Below are positions 53,700-64,000 of a stretch of 64,000 nt of DNA, one piece after another. The stretch is taken from the NCBI GenBank assembly GCA_014526335.1, contig JACTAT010000316.1, positions 124,001 through 188,000 of the forward strand. The letters run 5' to 3'. How positions within the stretch are numbered: position 1 is the first letter of the stretch; every line of letters begins with the position of its first letter. The notes beneath the pieces are model-generated. The model was not told where the DNA came from and searched no databases. It saw only the letters and a program-made list of their open reading frames with translations. The stretch is from Chrysaora quinquecirrha. Its lineage: Eukaryota > Cnidaria > Scyphozoa > Semaeostomeae > Pelagiidae. Both the position numbers and the translations under genes were made by a program.

Positions 53700-54150
53700 C
53701 TTGGGTAGGGTTTACTTTAATAAGTCTCTCCAGCTTGGAGAAATGAGAATGCGTTTACCCAGCTTGGGTACGCAGTGATTTAGCAAGTCTCTCCAGCTTG
53801 GTGAGATGGAAATGCGTTACCCAGTTTGGGTGTGCAGGGATTTAGCAAGTCTCTCCAGCTTGGTGAGATGGAAAGGCGTTACCCAGCTTGGGTGCGCAGT
53901 GATTTAGCAAGTCTCTCCAGCTTGGTGAGATGGAAATGCGTTACCCAGCTTGGGTGCGCAGTGATTTAGCAAGTCTCTCCAGCTTGGAGAGATGGAAATG
54001 CGTTACCCAGCTTGGGTGTGCAGTGGTTTAGCAAGTCTCTCCAGCTTGGTGAGATGGAAATGCCTTACTCAGCTTGGGTGCGCAGTGATTTAGCAAGTCT
54101 CTCCAATTTGGAGAAATGAAAATGCATTTACCCAGCTTGGGTAGGCAGTG
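53700..54150 (+). repeat. Minisatellite, about seven 61-bp units
   Basis: Units like tttagcaagtctctccagct, tggtgagatggaaatgcgtt, acccagcttgggtgcgcagt repeat from about 53710 to 54150 with minor variation. Each holds two inverted words (cagcttgg/ccagcttggg contexts). It lies downstream of the DIRS recombinase and could be part of that element's 3' region. Confidence 0.9.
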
Positions 54151-54606
54151 ACAGACAGTATCCTGGAGGAAGAAATCAACTTGAAAATGGGTTTCTTTTG
54201 ACGTTCTTCACGCTTTGATTTGTAGGTAATAAAATTGGGTAAGCTTTCATGGTCGAGGCTGTGTTCTCAAGATTACATCGGGAGTTCGGTCGGGGAATGG
54301 GGAACCTCTTCGAGTTCTATGGCGGGAAAACATGGATTTTCCTGTTCATTCCCTGTCCTGATTTCCCAATAATAGGTTTTAGGTGTTTGGTTTTGCTGCA
54401 AACCTAATAATCATTGGAATTGTCATTAGGTTAAGCGAATTTGGGCTGATGCACCAAAAGCCCAAAATAGCTCCCTATGATGTGAGAATATAGCCTCATG
54501 CCTGATATTTACATAAATGATGAATGAGCTATATGTCTGAGGGTGCTTTATTTCTAAGGAAGTAAAGTAGCATTTTTGTTACATTGTTTTGCTCTGAATA
54601 CAGCAA
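54151..54606. other. No recognised feature
   Basis: Possible 3' part of the DIRS-like element. No open frame, no clear terminal repeat. Confidence 0.4.
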
Positions 54607-54895
54607 TTAACTGACATTAAAGCAGTGAAAAAATTTACTCATCATTTCACAGAATTTTGCTATTCCTGAAGTGTTATTTCCGTAATCTCTAAGTACTATA
54701 GCCATAGTCTTGCTTAAGATTTGGGCAGCAAGATTGATTTTCATCACAGAGTACGGGTTTAGTTCCACATGATCTGATGAAAGCCTTGGAAGTAGATGGA
54801 GGCCATTCTCTTGGTCCTGATAACAAGCATTGGCTATGTGGGTCCAGAGTAGATCCTGGCCATTATTCCACATATATCAGCTATGGAGACCTGAG
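54607..54895 (-). pseudogene. P-element/THAP9-like transposase fragment
   Basis: The minus-strand frame reads NGQDLLWTHIANACYQDQ, RLSSDHVELNPYSVMKINLA and AKFCEMMSKFFHCFNVS. This pattern (W.H, L...H..L.....MKV..A, F...FNKFFDCLNV) is that of the central part of P-like/THAP9 transposases. Only one exon-sized piece remains, truncated at both ends. Confidence 0.55.
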
Positions 54896-55600
54896 CCTGA
54901 CTTGAATAGACAGTTTTTGCTTGTCTCTAAAAGATGTGGAGCATCCCTGAAGAAAAAAATATCGCGGTCCTCTGCATAAAGATTTCTTAATTTGTGGACA
55001 ACATTCTTTTTGTTAATTTCGATCATAACCTCTCGATTTAAAAAATCGCCTGTTTGGTTAGGCCCTATCTGCAGTTGCTATAACCACTGCCAATTTGCAA
55101 CACATTTCCAGCATTGCAACATCTCTCCAAGAGATCAGAATTTTACGAAAATCACACCCTAGCACAATTTTGAGGTGAAATTTTCAAAAATCGAACTCAT
55201 TTTCAAAAATTTTTCGATTTAGGGGGACAAAATTGGGGGCAAAGTTGGATTATAAGGGGAAAATCAGTGTAAAAGTAAACCTATACGAATTTGATGAAAA
55301 TTGCAGACTAGCCTAATTTTGAGGCGAAATTTTTAAAAATGTATTTTGATATGAATGTGTTGTTTTTGTGTTATACCTTGCATCAAATCACATCGGCAAC
55401 ATACCTTGATCTGCTTACATTATTTGTCATTGAAAGGATCTAGGCGGGCTTGGGGGCTTGGAACGAGGCATTTTATAAAATGGCAGGAAATACAAAGTTG
55501 AAAGAGTAACTAAACGTCATTTCATACAAAAATTAGTCAGCATTACTCTATACAATTAATTCGCCTAGTGTCTTCTAGTATTCGTATAAAACTTTTTGTT
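54896..55600. other. No recognised feature
   Basis: AT-rich. The word ttttgaggtgaaattttcaaaaa recurs near 55170 and 55318 (tttgaggcgaaatttttaaaaa), a small local duplication. No gene. Confidence 0.4.
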
Positions 55601-55605
55601 GAGAG

Positions 55606-57050
55606 CATGGATACCGAGTCTGAATCTGATGATGACAAGTCAAGTGATAGCTTTTTGTTTGATTCTCTTCTGATGAAGAATTTTGTGAGTTTAGCAATGA
55701 CACTACAGAATCTGACGACGCATCATACAATCTTGATGGAATAGACAGTGATGATGATGAAGGTGGCTGTTGCCACTGGTCTAAGCATGTTCCAGGTGTT
55801 TTTAATAACATACAAGAAGATGAAACCTTATCAGAATACGGCATTCCGCAAATCAATTTTGAAGATGGCACAAAACCACATGCTATCATCGAGACAATCA
55901 TGGATAACACGTTTATTGAGCGATGTATCGATGCAACAAACGAACACGGGTCGTCCAATCCAAAATACCTTGAAAAAATAGGAGAGATCCCAAAAGATGA
56001 AAAAGGCATCAATTTTCTTCGGAGTTTCTTTGCAATTAAATGGCACCTCGGTCTCCTGAAATACCCTCAGATGAAATGGGCCTGGAGTGAAGACCATTTG
56101 AAGTCTTAGCCGGAGATCAAGAAGATAATGCCTTTAGATGTATATTCTCTCATATTGAAACACTTTCGTGTTGTCAAGAAGTCAACTTTGCCAGCAAAAG
56201 ATGCACCTGACTACCATGCGCTGCAGAATATTAACAAGGGTGTTGAGTATCTGCGAGAAAAATCTTTGTCTCAATGGTCAATGGGCTCAAAACTTTGCAT
56301 CGACGAAGGAAGAGTGCGAAGCAAAAGTAAACGTAACCTAATAAAATTAGAAATCCGGATAAGCCAATAAGAATGTGCTGGACCATTTGTAAAGTAAGTG
56401 CCAAAGGTACGAAAGGTGGAAACTTTATCGCAAACCATGTTGTGAAGTGCGGAAAGAAAACCTACAAGAATGTACAAAACGGTAAAAACTATGACATTGT
56501 CGATCAACTTCTAACGGGTTTCAAAAACGAAGGAAGACTAGCAGTTATGGATAGCGGGTTTCCGACAATAAAGTTAATGGAAGATGCGAAGACGTTACGG
56601 GGTACAAAACTGATGGCAACGCAGCGAGGTAACACTGCATATCTACCTAAGACCCACAAAGAGAATTTGAAGACAGCAAAGTCATTTGTAAGGGGATTTT
56701 CTAAATCATTGAATAATGGATCCTTGACGCTCAGTTATTGGAATGACAACAATGTAGTTATATTCTTAGATAATGATATACCATCTGGTAGGGAGTGCTG
56801 GGATGCAACTGAAGTGAACCAAGGACAAGATAAAGTCGTGATTCATGTGCCAGAAGTTGCAAGATTATACCGTGAAATGTATGGATAGGTTGATAGGTCT
56901 AACCAGCAACTAGCTTATTACAGAACCGAATGTCGCAGTATTAGAAAACAAAACAGAATCTTTGATAATTTATGCGAAATGTATGTTTTAACAAATGGTC
57001 ACACGTTGTGGAGAAACTGCAGAAATCTGAGTGAAGGAATGTCAAAAGAC
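55606..57050 (+). pseudogene. piggyBac-like transposase, broken
   Basis: Starts at the ATG at 55606 with an acidic N-terminus. A frame change near 55670 leads to FEDGTKPHAIIETIMDNTF and NFLRSFFAIKWHLGLLKYP, a stop at 56107-56109, then GSKLCIDEGRVRSKSKRN, another shift near 56340, MCWTICKVSAKGTKGGNF, AVMDSGFPTIKLM and LSYWNDNNVVIFLDND. CIDEG, MDSGF and YWNDN are the likely DDD catalytic positions and are kept. A stop at 56886-56888 precedes the C-terminal part (QLAYYRTECRSIRKQNR, LTNGHTLWRN). Flanking TTAA ends were not found. Confidence 0.8.
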
Positions 57051-58030
57051 GCAATTTCACGTTGGAAAGGCTGTTGGAAAGGCTGTTGGAAAGCCTGCTT
57101 ATGCTGTCGCCAATTGCCACTATAATTATTGGCACCTTGAAAATTGTTTGGCCCACTTTGTTGAAGCATTTGTGACACCATTGCAAAACCTTCGAGCATA
57201 GTTCTTGACATTGTCATTGAAAATTGATGCATTGATTCATGAAAAGCTTTCTCTGAACTCTCAAACTGCTCTATTTGTCTTCTATTCAGCTCTAAATATT
57301 CCTGTCTTGCAGCAGCATCTTCGTTTTCAATACTAACCAATTGATCTTGCACAGATACTTGTTTAATCGATGTGCCATTTCTTCTGTCTTTCAGTTTCTT
57401 TGCAAGTTCTTCTCTTTTAGTTTTCATCTTTTTTTTTAGGGCTCCACAACATTTCCATCTGCTGATTCCTTTGATGAATCCCTTTTTGGTGTTGAGGATT
57501 TACTCTCACTGTCATTTGAAAATAAATCATTTCCGTCAGGCTCCAAAAGCTCAAAACTGGAGGAAGAAGGATCATCTCCAGCAGCGTCCTTTGTTTGTAT
57601 TGATGAAGTTTCTACTCCATCATAAATGCTTTCCACTGCTGGACAACCTGCCCATATTTCGTAGCACTCACTATAAAGCGCCATCACTACTCGCCCTCCT
57701 CCACTTTGGCGGCCACTATCAACTGTTTTTCTGGAGCTCGTTTTTATTTTTTTTATTTTGGCTCCCAATCTTTCCTTTGTAAATTCGTCCTTATTTTTAG
57801 ATTGAGGGAATTCCTCACTTTCTTCCTCTGGATAAAGAGCTTTGAATATTTCTTTGAAGTCTTCATATCTTGATCGGATAGTGTCCCAATTTTGTCCATT
57901 TGATAGTTTTGTTGTTTTGTAGCCATGGACAGCTTTCAACCGGCCATCTCTTCTTCTGTCCATTTGAACAAACTCATTTAAATGAAGGTGCAGAAGATGT
58001 AGGCCTCGATCATAAACAGAAATGGCGCCA
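57010..58030 (-). pseudogene. Myb/SANT-like DNA-binding protein of a Harbinger-type element
   Basis: The upper frame (57436 to about 58030) has NGQNWDTIRSRYEDFKEIFK, then SGGGRVVMALYSECYEIW, which is the pattern of the Myb-like partner protein of PIF/Harbinger transposons. An A9 run near 57432 shifts the frame. The lower frame (57427 down to about 57060) continues with MKTKREELAKKLKDRRNGTS, a helical segment RQIEQFESSEKAFHESM and a Gln-rich end. This partner normally helps bring the transposase to DNA. The matching transposase is not in the window. Confidence 0.6.
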
Positions 58031-58034
58031 ATTT

Positions 58035-58230
58035 TCAACTTCCCCTGACACATGCGCAAATTGTGTGATTCTGTGATCAAACACAGATGGATCCGATCCT
58101 GTGTGAACACAAGCAGTTTTGGATTCGATCCCGTGTAAATGCTGTATAAAACTTGATCGGACCCAAAGCTATCCTGATAGCTTTTGGATCCGAACCCTAT
58201 CGGATCTCGTGTAAACAGGGCCTTAGTTAA
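58035..58230. repeat. MITE-like repeat
   Basis: Contains ggatcggatcc-type words and ends gtgtaaacagggcc, with repeated gatccgatcc/ggatcggatc motifs. Typical of short DNA-transposon derivatives starting GGCCCTGTTTACAC. The left end was not resolved. Confidence 0.4.
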
Positions 58231-58319
58231 CAAAAGGATCTAACAAAAGAGACAAAGAGACCCCCTGTGCAGTTGTCAGACCAGAGTATTTCTATTGACT
58301 AGTATTTCTATATCAGGTT

Positions 58320-58540
58320 TCTTGTAGAAATTTTCTTAGAAAAAAGTGTACTTAATTGCCTTTCTGCTTGCGTTTGCCATGAAAACATCTGTTTTGCTTT
58401 GTTTTTACAAAGTTTGGAGTCCTTGACGTGGAATATCGCTAAAAAATATTGGGGGCTCTTAGGGCCATGGGGGCTCCAAAATGGGGGTCTCGAGGGATAT
58501 TGAATGTTCAATTTGGATATCGAACACCACTGATGGAATG
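58320..58540. repeat. Diverged partial copy of the fold-back element
   Basis: tgccatgaaaacatctgttt, tttggagtcctt, gggggctccaaaatgggg and tggatatcgaacacc follow in the same order as the right arm of the element at 12549-14213. One arm only. Confidence 0.7.
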
Positions 58541-59335
58541 ATGAAGGAGGTCAAAAACCACTTTAGTCATAGAAAAGAGGTTAAAATCTAATTAGCAATA
58601 GGGTTTGAGTTACAAAATCAAACAATACTGCTACAGAATATTTGGTAAAATTTTGGTACAAACCAAAATTTCTTTGCCAAAATTTTAACTCTTACTGTTG
58701 CACTGTATATCTTTTCTAATTTCTGTCATAAGTAAGGGGCTATTTTGAAGTGTTTACAACAATGAAAATTTTGACATGATAATATGGTTGACCCACCCTG
58801 GTGCAAGACAATTAATAACTAAACGAAGCTCAAGAATAATAAACTTCAATCCCTGTTTGACATACCTGCCATGAACTTTCTTTCCAAAGATTATTTGAAA
58901 TTGTTTTAGTAGATCCAACACACCTTCTCGACCACATTTATCCTTTTTCACTTTTAGTGTTTTAATAACATTATATGCAATAACAATATACTCGGCTTTG
59001 CTTCGAAGCTCCTACAGCTCAATTCTTAAGCTATCTTTTGAGCTGTCTCTACTACCACTCAATTTATTTGCTAACTGTTCATGGGTTAAGTATTCAAAAT
59101 TTACAGATGGTGTGTTATCTGACTCTAAAAGTTCACCCTCTGTTGGTCCATTCAGTATTGTTGAAGGTATTGAATTATCATTTACATTATTTTCTTCATT
59201 TTCTTTGTTTCTTTTTGGCATACCTGAGAGCACATGCCCAGAGTGTATGCAGCTTGTCAATTTATTTACAGTGTTCACATTTGATTCTAAAACATCCCTT
59301 TGTGAGATGCGCTTAAACATGTCTAAATGTTCCTT
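58541..59335. other. No confident gene
   Basis: Minus-strand frames at 58754-58951 and 59012-59320 (KRNKENEENNVNDNSIP) are open but unrecognised. They may be remnants of ORF1 of the DIRS-like relic below. Confidence 0.3.
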
Positions 59336-60233
59336 TTATAGATCTGTCTTCAAAATATGGTTCAGGGTATCAGTCACAATTGCTGTCTGATTTACATAAA
59401 TAGGTTTTAAAAGTTTGGTAAATTGCCAGGGACACGATGCCAAACCATTAGGGTAGGCAGTATAGGCATACATACTTTCTTTGAAAGTGAATTTTAAATA
59501 CCACTGATAACCAGGAAGAATTTTGTCACTGTAATATGTGTCTTTCAAATCGAGTGAGGCCATCCAACAGTTAGGGGTTATCATTGGGAGAATACTTTGG
59601 ATAGTTTCCGTTTTGAAGTCGTGATTGGTACACAAAAGATAGGGGAGATGAATTTAAGTTGTTCGGGAGTGGAGTGTCTCAGAACCTGTTTGAAAAGTAA
59701 ATCATCACGTTTCCTTCTCAATAAGAGGCTCTTGCTAAGATGAGATGCACTTACAAGGATACTGAAAGGGAAGCTTGTGCAAATCATCAAATTTAATTAC
59801 GTCTCACAAAACAATTTGTAGGATGTATGGGTCTGAAGTTATACTGGCCCAGTTTGGTAAATATTCGGAGATTTGACCTGCGGTAAAATTGTGTACTTTT
59901 GATTGCAAAAATGGCTTTAAGATATTGCTAAAAATTGTGAAAAACAAGATACAAATTTACATTTACATTCGCTAATTCTTCATAGACTTCTTCCCTTGAA
60001 GTGATTGTTGCTGTGATTGGTTGAAAAATCTGCGAGAGGGTAACCCCTCCCCCACTGCGATAAAAAAGAGGAGGACTGGCTTGATTGATTACGATCATGA
60101 TGAGATGCAAAGCCCTTTTTGGGCTGTTTTGCAGAAACATTCTGCATAAGGCGACTGGCAGCTTTGGCTTCTTGCATGGTTTTTTAGAGGTCATTGCTGA
60201 AAAGAAGGGTTGTAGGCTTTTTTGTATGGTCAC
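59336..60233 (-). pseudogene. Second DIRS-like element: ORF1 end and reverse transcriptase pieces
   Basis: At 59336-59635 the frame reads WMASLDLKDTYYSDKILPG, LKFTFKESMYAYTAYPNGL and WQFTKLLKPIY, the RT fingers/palm start of DIRS-type elements (first catalytic Asp in LDLKD). Above it, 59581-59790 has FKQVLRHSTPEQLKFISPIF, but about 20 expected residues are missing at the join. 59928-60233 looks like the basic end of ORF1. All minus strand, with frameshifts. Confidence 0.6.
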
Positions 60234-60611
60234 AGGCAGGTTTAAAATGGGAACTTATTGTAGGCTGCAAGGCTTCTTTGCGACGATAAGATAAATCTTT
60301 GCAAACAAAGCCAAGAAGAGTTATCATGTCAATTTGGTGCGAGATGATAGCCTGATAGTCAATGTCAGATTTTTTTCTCCCTTGACTTTAGCAGGTCTTC
60401 GATGAACATTGCAATTGCACCTGATGCATTCAGAAGTGCATCTTGCAATGCTGCAAAAGTCTTATCTGAGGCCTTAACATCAGAATTAGCAAGGCCGATA
60501 TTTGCTGATTAACACAGGGCCGGTATAGGTTGGTGCAGTTCTCAGGAACCTGATATTTCTAAAAAATTTGTTTATGTTAGACAGGTTCCAGCTCATATTG
60601 AAATTTGGCAT

Positions 60612-61073
60612 TTAAAATCTTTGCAAATGGTCTGAGACAGCCAGACCATGTGGAGTGGCAATTGCTGTTGCGGTGTCTATAGAGTCCAGAAAATCATCCT
60701 GAGACTGGGAAGATGTATTTCCCTCATCCAGAACACTTTCTGAAATGTTGAGGTCATCGTCAAGGTCCTGCTCACCAAAGAGGCTTACGATATCGTCTGT
60801 TAAAGGAGAAGCCTCAGCATGATGCCCGGATGTAGAAGGGGCTGGTGAGCATATATTGTCACCCTCAGCAACTAGTTCCTGATGGGCACGCCTTGGTGGA
60901 GCAACTAACTCCTTACGTGGACGCTTACGAGAAGGCGCATCATCATGTTCCGACGAGAATTCTAGAATTTCCTCGGTTAGCAACAAAAGGCAGGAATAAG
61001 AATTTCTCTGTTCCTGAAGAAGCTCGACAACCAGCTTATTTGATGACATTATATTTTTGTTCCTTTTATTCAA
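60612..61073 (-). pseudogene. DIRS-like ORF1 (gag-like) N-terminus
   Basis: A frame of up to 153 aa; the most likely start is the ATG at 61049 (MSSNKLVVELLQEQRNS), followed by an acidic linker and the end VSDHLQRF. It is a putative gag-like start of the DIRS relic that continues at 59336-60233. The right arm of the inverted duplication carries a second copy of this start on the plus strand at 63797. The family call rests on position and composition. Confidence 0.45.
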
Positions 61074-62367
61074 TATAGTTGCATTACTAGGATCTTGGGG
61101 GGCTTATCGGTATCAAGAGCAGCCTGACTCGCATCTTGGCCAGGCTCTAGAGGGGTTATTCCACTCGCTAACCCCCAAAGAAAACAGAAGAAATTGAAAG
61201 TAACTTATGTTTATAACGCAACAAAGGATGTTCAAGAGTATCAAGACAAATGCCATGAGGCGATGCCAAAAGTAAAATCAAGCCATGGAAAGCTAGCATA
61301 ATGTGGAGATGGCAGGATGGATTCCCCTGGTCATAGTGCCATCAAGGTACTTTTACATTCATGGATTATGTCTCAAATAAGCTGCTCGCTATGGAATGTG
61401 GAGACAAGAGAGAGATCAGCATATATTACTCCAATTTAAATGATATTCTCAACAATCATACTTACATTATGCACAAGCCTTGCAAAAAAATATTAGGAAC
61501 CATTGTGTTATTAATATCCTTTCACTTGAATAGCTGGTTCCATTATAATTTATATTGATGATTAAACCCATACCTCTGATGAAATGTTGGGACAACAGAC
61601 AGCATCAATGTTGCCAGGTATGCATATTTAATTATGACAATTAGCAAGCCTTTTTTGCAGAGATTGTAGTTATGAATCTTATTTAGTAGCATCAGTCCTT
61701 TCGTGTCTCAGCAAGCGAATTGTGCTGACATCAAATGCTTCACATTTTATCCATCATATGTTCAGTTAAAGTTAACTTGTTTAGAAGTTCATTTATTCAT
61801 GAAGGCAATGTCTGCAGTGCTTAAAAGTCTTGAAAGATATGTTGATGATGCACATAGTCTGCACAGATGCACATACAGGAATAAAAAAATTAATGATTAA
61901 CTTTGCATTACCCTTTCTTTTTCATTCTAAATATGACTACACTTCACAACGTAAACCAACAATAAAGTTTTACTACATTAATATACAATATCGAGATCTT
62001 TTTCTAGTTGTTCTCCTACTCATTAGCTCGGTTAACCCTATTTCCCAAAGATTGTTTTTTTAGAAAACAATCCTAATTTAAAGCCAATGCATCACAGTAT
62101 GTCTGTATGGCACAAGGCTTCAAACTTGTTGAAAAAAACTTACAAAGGTATGTGTTCTTTCATTTGTCCCATCCCCTGCATAGACACAGCTATATTATTT
62201 TTAAATACTTTTTAGCAATGTCTTTGCTAGTTGTTATTATACTCTCTCAGTTTGCAAAAAATAAAATAAATGAGGATATGTTGCCCTGACTCCCATCAAC
62301 CAGGAATCTCTTTTGGTTTTGCTGCAAAGAGAGCCATGGAAACGAGCTGTTCTGGTCAAGAGTGCTA

Positions 62368-62867
62368 NNNNNNNNNNNNNNNNNNNNNNNNNNNNNNNNN
62401 NNNNNNNNNNNNNNNNNNNNNNNNNNNNNNNNNNNNNNNNNNNNNNNNNNNNNNNNNNNNNNNNNNNNNNNNNNNNNNNNNNNNNNNNNNNNNNNNNNNN
62501 NNNNNNNNNNNNNNNNNNNNNNNNNNNNNNNNNNNNNNNNNNNNNNNNNNNNNNNNNNNNNNNNNNNNNNNNNNNNNNNNNNNNNNNNNNNNNNNNNNNN
62601 NNNNNNNNNNNNNNNNNNNNNNNNNNNNNNNNNNNNNNNNNNNNNNNNNNNNNNNNNNNNNNNNNNNNNNNNNNNNNNNNNNNNNNNNNNNNNNNNNNNN
62701 NNNNNNNNNNNNNNNNNNNNNNNNNNNNNNNNNNNNNNNNNNNNNNNNNNNNNNNNNNNNNNNNNNNNNNNNNNNNNNNNNNNNNNNNNNNNNNNNNNNN
62801 NNNNNNNNNNNNNNNNNNNNNNNNNNNNNNNNNNNNNNNNNNNNNNNNNNNNNNNNNNNNNNNNNNN
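62368..62867. other. Assembly gap (500 N)
   Basis: Exactly 500 undetermined bases, a typical scaffolding placeholder, at the centre of the inverted duplication. Any open frame spanning it is meaningless. Confidence 0.99.
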
Positions 62868-63796
62868 TAATGAGTAGGAGAACAACTAGAAAAGATCTCG
62901 ATATTGTATATTAATGTAGTAAAACTTTATTGTTGGTTTACGTTGTGAAGTGTAGTCATATTTAGAATGAAAAAGAAAGGGTAATGCAAAGTTAATCATT
63001 AATTTTTTTATTCCTGTATGTGCATCTGTGCAGACTATGTGCATCATCAACATATCTTTCAAGACTTTTAAGCACTGCAGACATTGCCTTCATGAATAAA
63101 TGAACTTCTAAACAAGTTAACTTTAACTGAACATATGATGGAGAAAATGTGAAGCATTTGATGTCAGCACAATTCGCTTGCTGAGACACGAAAGGACTGA
63201 TGCTACTAAATAAGATTGATAACTACAATCTCTGCAAAAAAGGCTTGCTAATTGTCATAATTAAATATGCATACCTGGCAACATTGATGCTGTCTGTTGT
63301 CCCAACACTTCATCAGAGGTATGGGTTTAATCATCAATATAAATTATAATGGAACCAGCTATTCAAGTGAAAGGATATTAATAACACAATGGTTTCTAAT
63401 ATTTTTTGCAAGGCTTGTGCATAATGTAAGTATGATTGTTGAGAATATCATTTAAATTGGAGTAATATATGCTGATCTCTCTCTTGTCTCCACATTCCAT
63501 AGCGAGCAGCTTATTTGAGACATAATCCATGAATGTAAAAGTACCTTGATGGCACTATGACCAGGGGAATCCATCCTGCCATCTCCACATTATGCTAGCT
63601 TTCCATGGCTTGATTTTACTTTTGGCATCGCCTCATGGCATTGGTCTTGATACTCTTGAACATCCTTTGTTGCGTTATAAACATAAGTTACTTTCAATTT
63701 CTTCTGTTTTCTTTGGGGGTTAGCGAGTGGAATAACCCCTCTAGAGCCTAGATCCTAGTAATGCAACTATATTGAATAAAAGGAACAAAAATATAA

Positions 63797-64000
63797 TGTC
63801 ATCAAATAAGCTGGTTGTCGAGCTTCTTCAGGAACAGAGAAATTCTTATTCCTGCCTTTTGTTGCTAACCGAGGAAATTCTAGAATTCTCGTCGGAACAT
63901 GATGATGCGCCTTCTCGTAAGCATCCACGTAAGGAGTTAGTTGCTCCACCAAGGCGTGCCCATCAGGAACTAGTTGCTGAGGGTGACAATATATGCTCAC
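63797..64000 (+). pseudogene. DIRS-like ORF1 start, right arm, cut by window end
   Basis: ATGTCATCAAATAAGCTGGT opens the same protein start as on the left arm (61049, minus). One clear change is a His for Arg codon in the basic patch (KHPRKE against KRPRKE). It runs off the window. Confidence 0.45.

Larger units (their letters stand above)
60845..64000. repeat. Large inverted duplication around an N gap
   Basis: 60845-62025 is the reverse complement of 62868-64000, nearly identical, except for about 48 bp (from aggatcttggggggctta to catcttggcca, 61090-61140) absent in the right arm and scattered single-base changes (for example cgcttacg/catccacg). The spacer is 62026-62367 of unique sequence plus 500 N. 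The right arm runs off the window. It is either a true palindrome of a DIRS-like 5' region or two alleles joined head to head by the scaffolder. Confidence 0.9.

Noticed and set aside
53700..54150. Regular repeats considered as CRISPR
   Set aside because: The full 61-bp unit repeats including the part that would be the spacer; eukaryotic retrotransposon context.
58240..58320. Continuation of the Harbinger Myb-like protein upstream of 58030
   Set aside because: The open frame above 58030 is MITE-derived repeat sequence, not the expected protein start.
62247..62914. Long open frames across 62247-62914
   Set aside because: They consist mostly of undetermined bases in the assembly gap.

Overview
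The window is animal-type nuclear DNA: AT-rich, with spliced genes (GT..AG introns) and densely packed with mobile elements. I see no bacterial operon, rRNA or CRISPR array, and no clear conventional host gene. The mix of Polinton/Maverick, BEL/Pao, Ty3/gypsy, DIRS-like, KDZ, piggyBac, P-like and Harbinger-like elements suits an aquatic invertebrate. A cnidarian is my best guess, but no diagnostic host gene supports it. A 500-base run of N (62368-62867) marks an assembly gap.

Layout. 1-5270: one end of a Polinton/Maverick on the minus strand, with a broken integrase, a packaging ATPase, small basic proteins, a Fic-domain protein and a three-exon RING-finger gene. 5640-16850: decayed material, including an exonuclease-like pseudogene, a second Polinton ATPase relic, a fold-back element, a small spliced acidic/basic gene and a Myb/SANT-type repeat pseudogene. 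18644-29675: a BEL/Pao retrotransposon on the minus strand. It carries three later insertions: a Ty3/gypsy element with 230-bp LTRs that differ at two sites, a TTAA-flanked piggyBac-type MITE, and a short poly-A retroposon. 29812-30560: a C2H2 exon and a degenerate transposon-like coding remnant. 31158-32046: a MITE with internal tandem iterons.

32767-53500: a DIRS-like tyrosine-recombinase retrotransposon whose first ORF is split at 33319/51327 by an 18-kb DNA transposon. That transposon (about 33320-51326) has about 50-bp terminal inverted repeats and a 7-8 bp target duplication. It carries two convergent multi-exon genes: a KDZ-superfamily (Kyakuja/Dileera/Zisupton) transposase on the plus strand and an OTU-fold cysteine peptidase on the minus strand. 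Arrays of a ~172-bp satellite lie in opposite orientation in its left and right halves. The ten OTU exons join in phase into 561 codons without a stop, while the transposase gene has at least one damaged splice donor. This composite element is the most interesting object in the window.

53700-64000: a minisatellite, a P-element/THAP9-like fragment, a piggyBac pseudogene, a Harbinger-type Myb-like pseudogene, a second DIRS-like relic on the minus strand, and a ~1.15-kb inverted duplication around the N gap. The duplication places two DIRS gag starts head to head and may be a scaffolding artefact.
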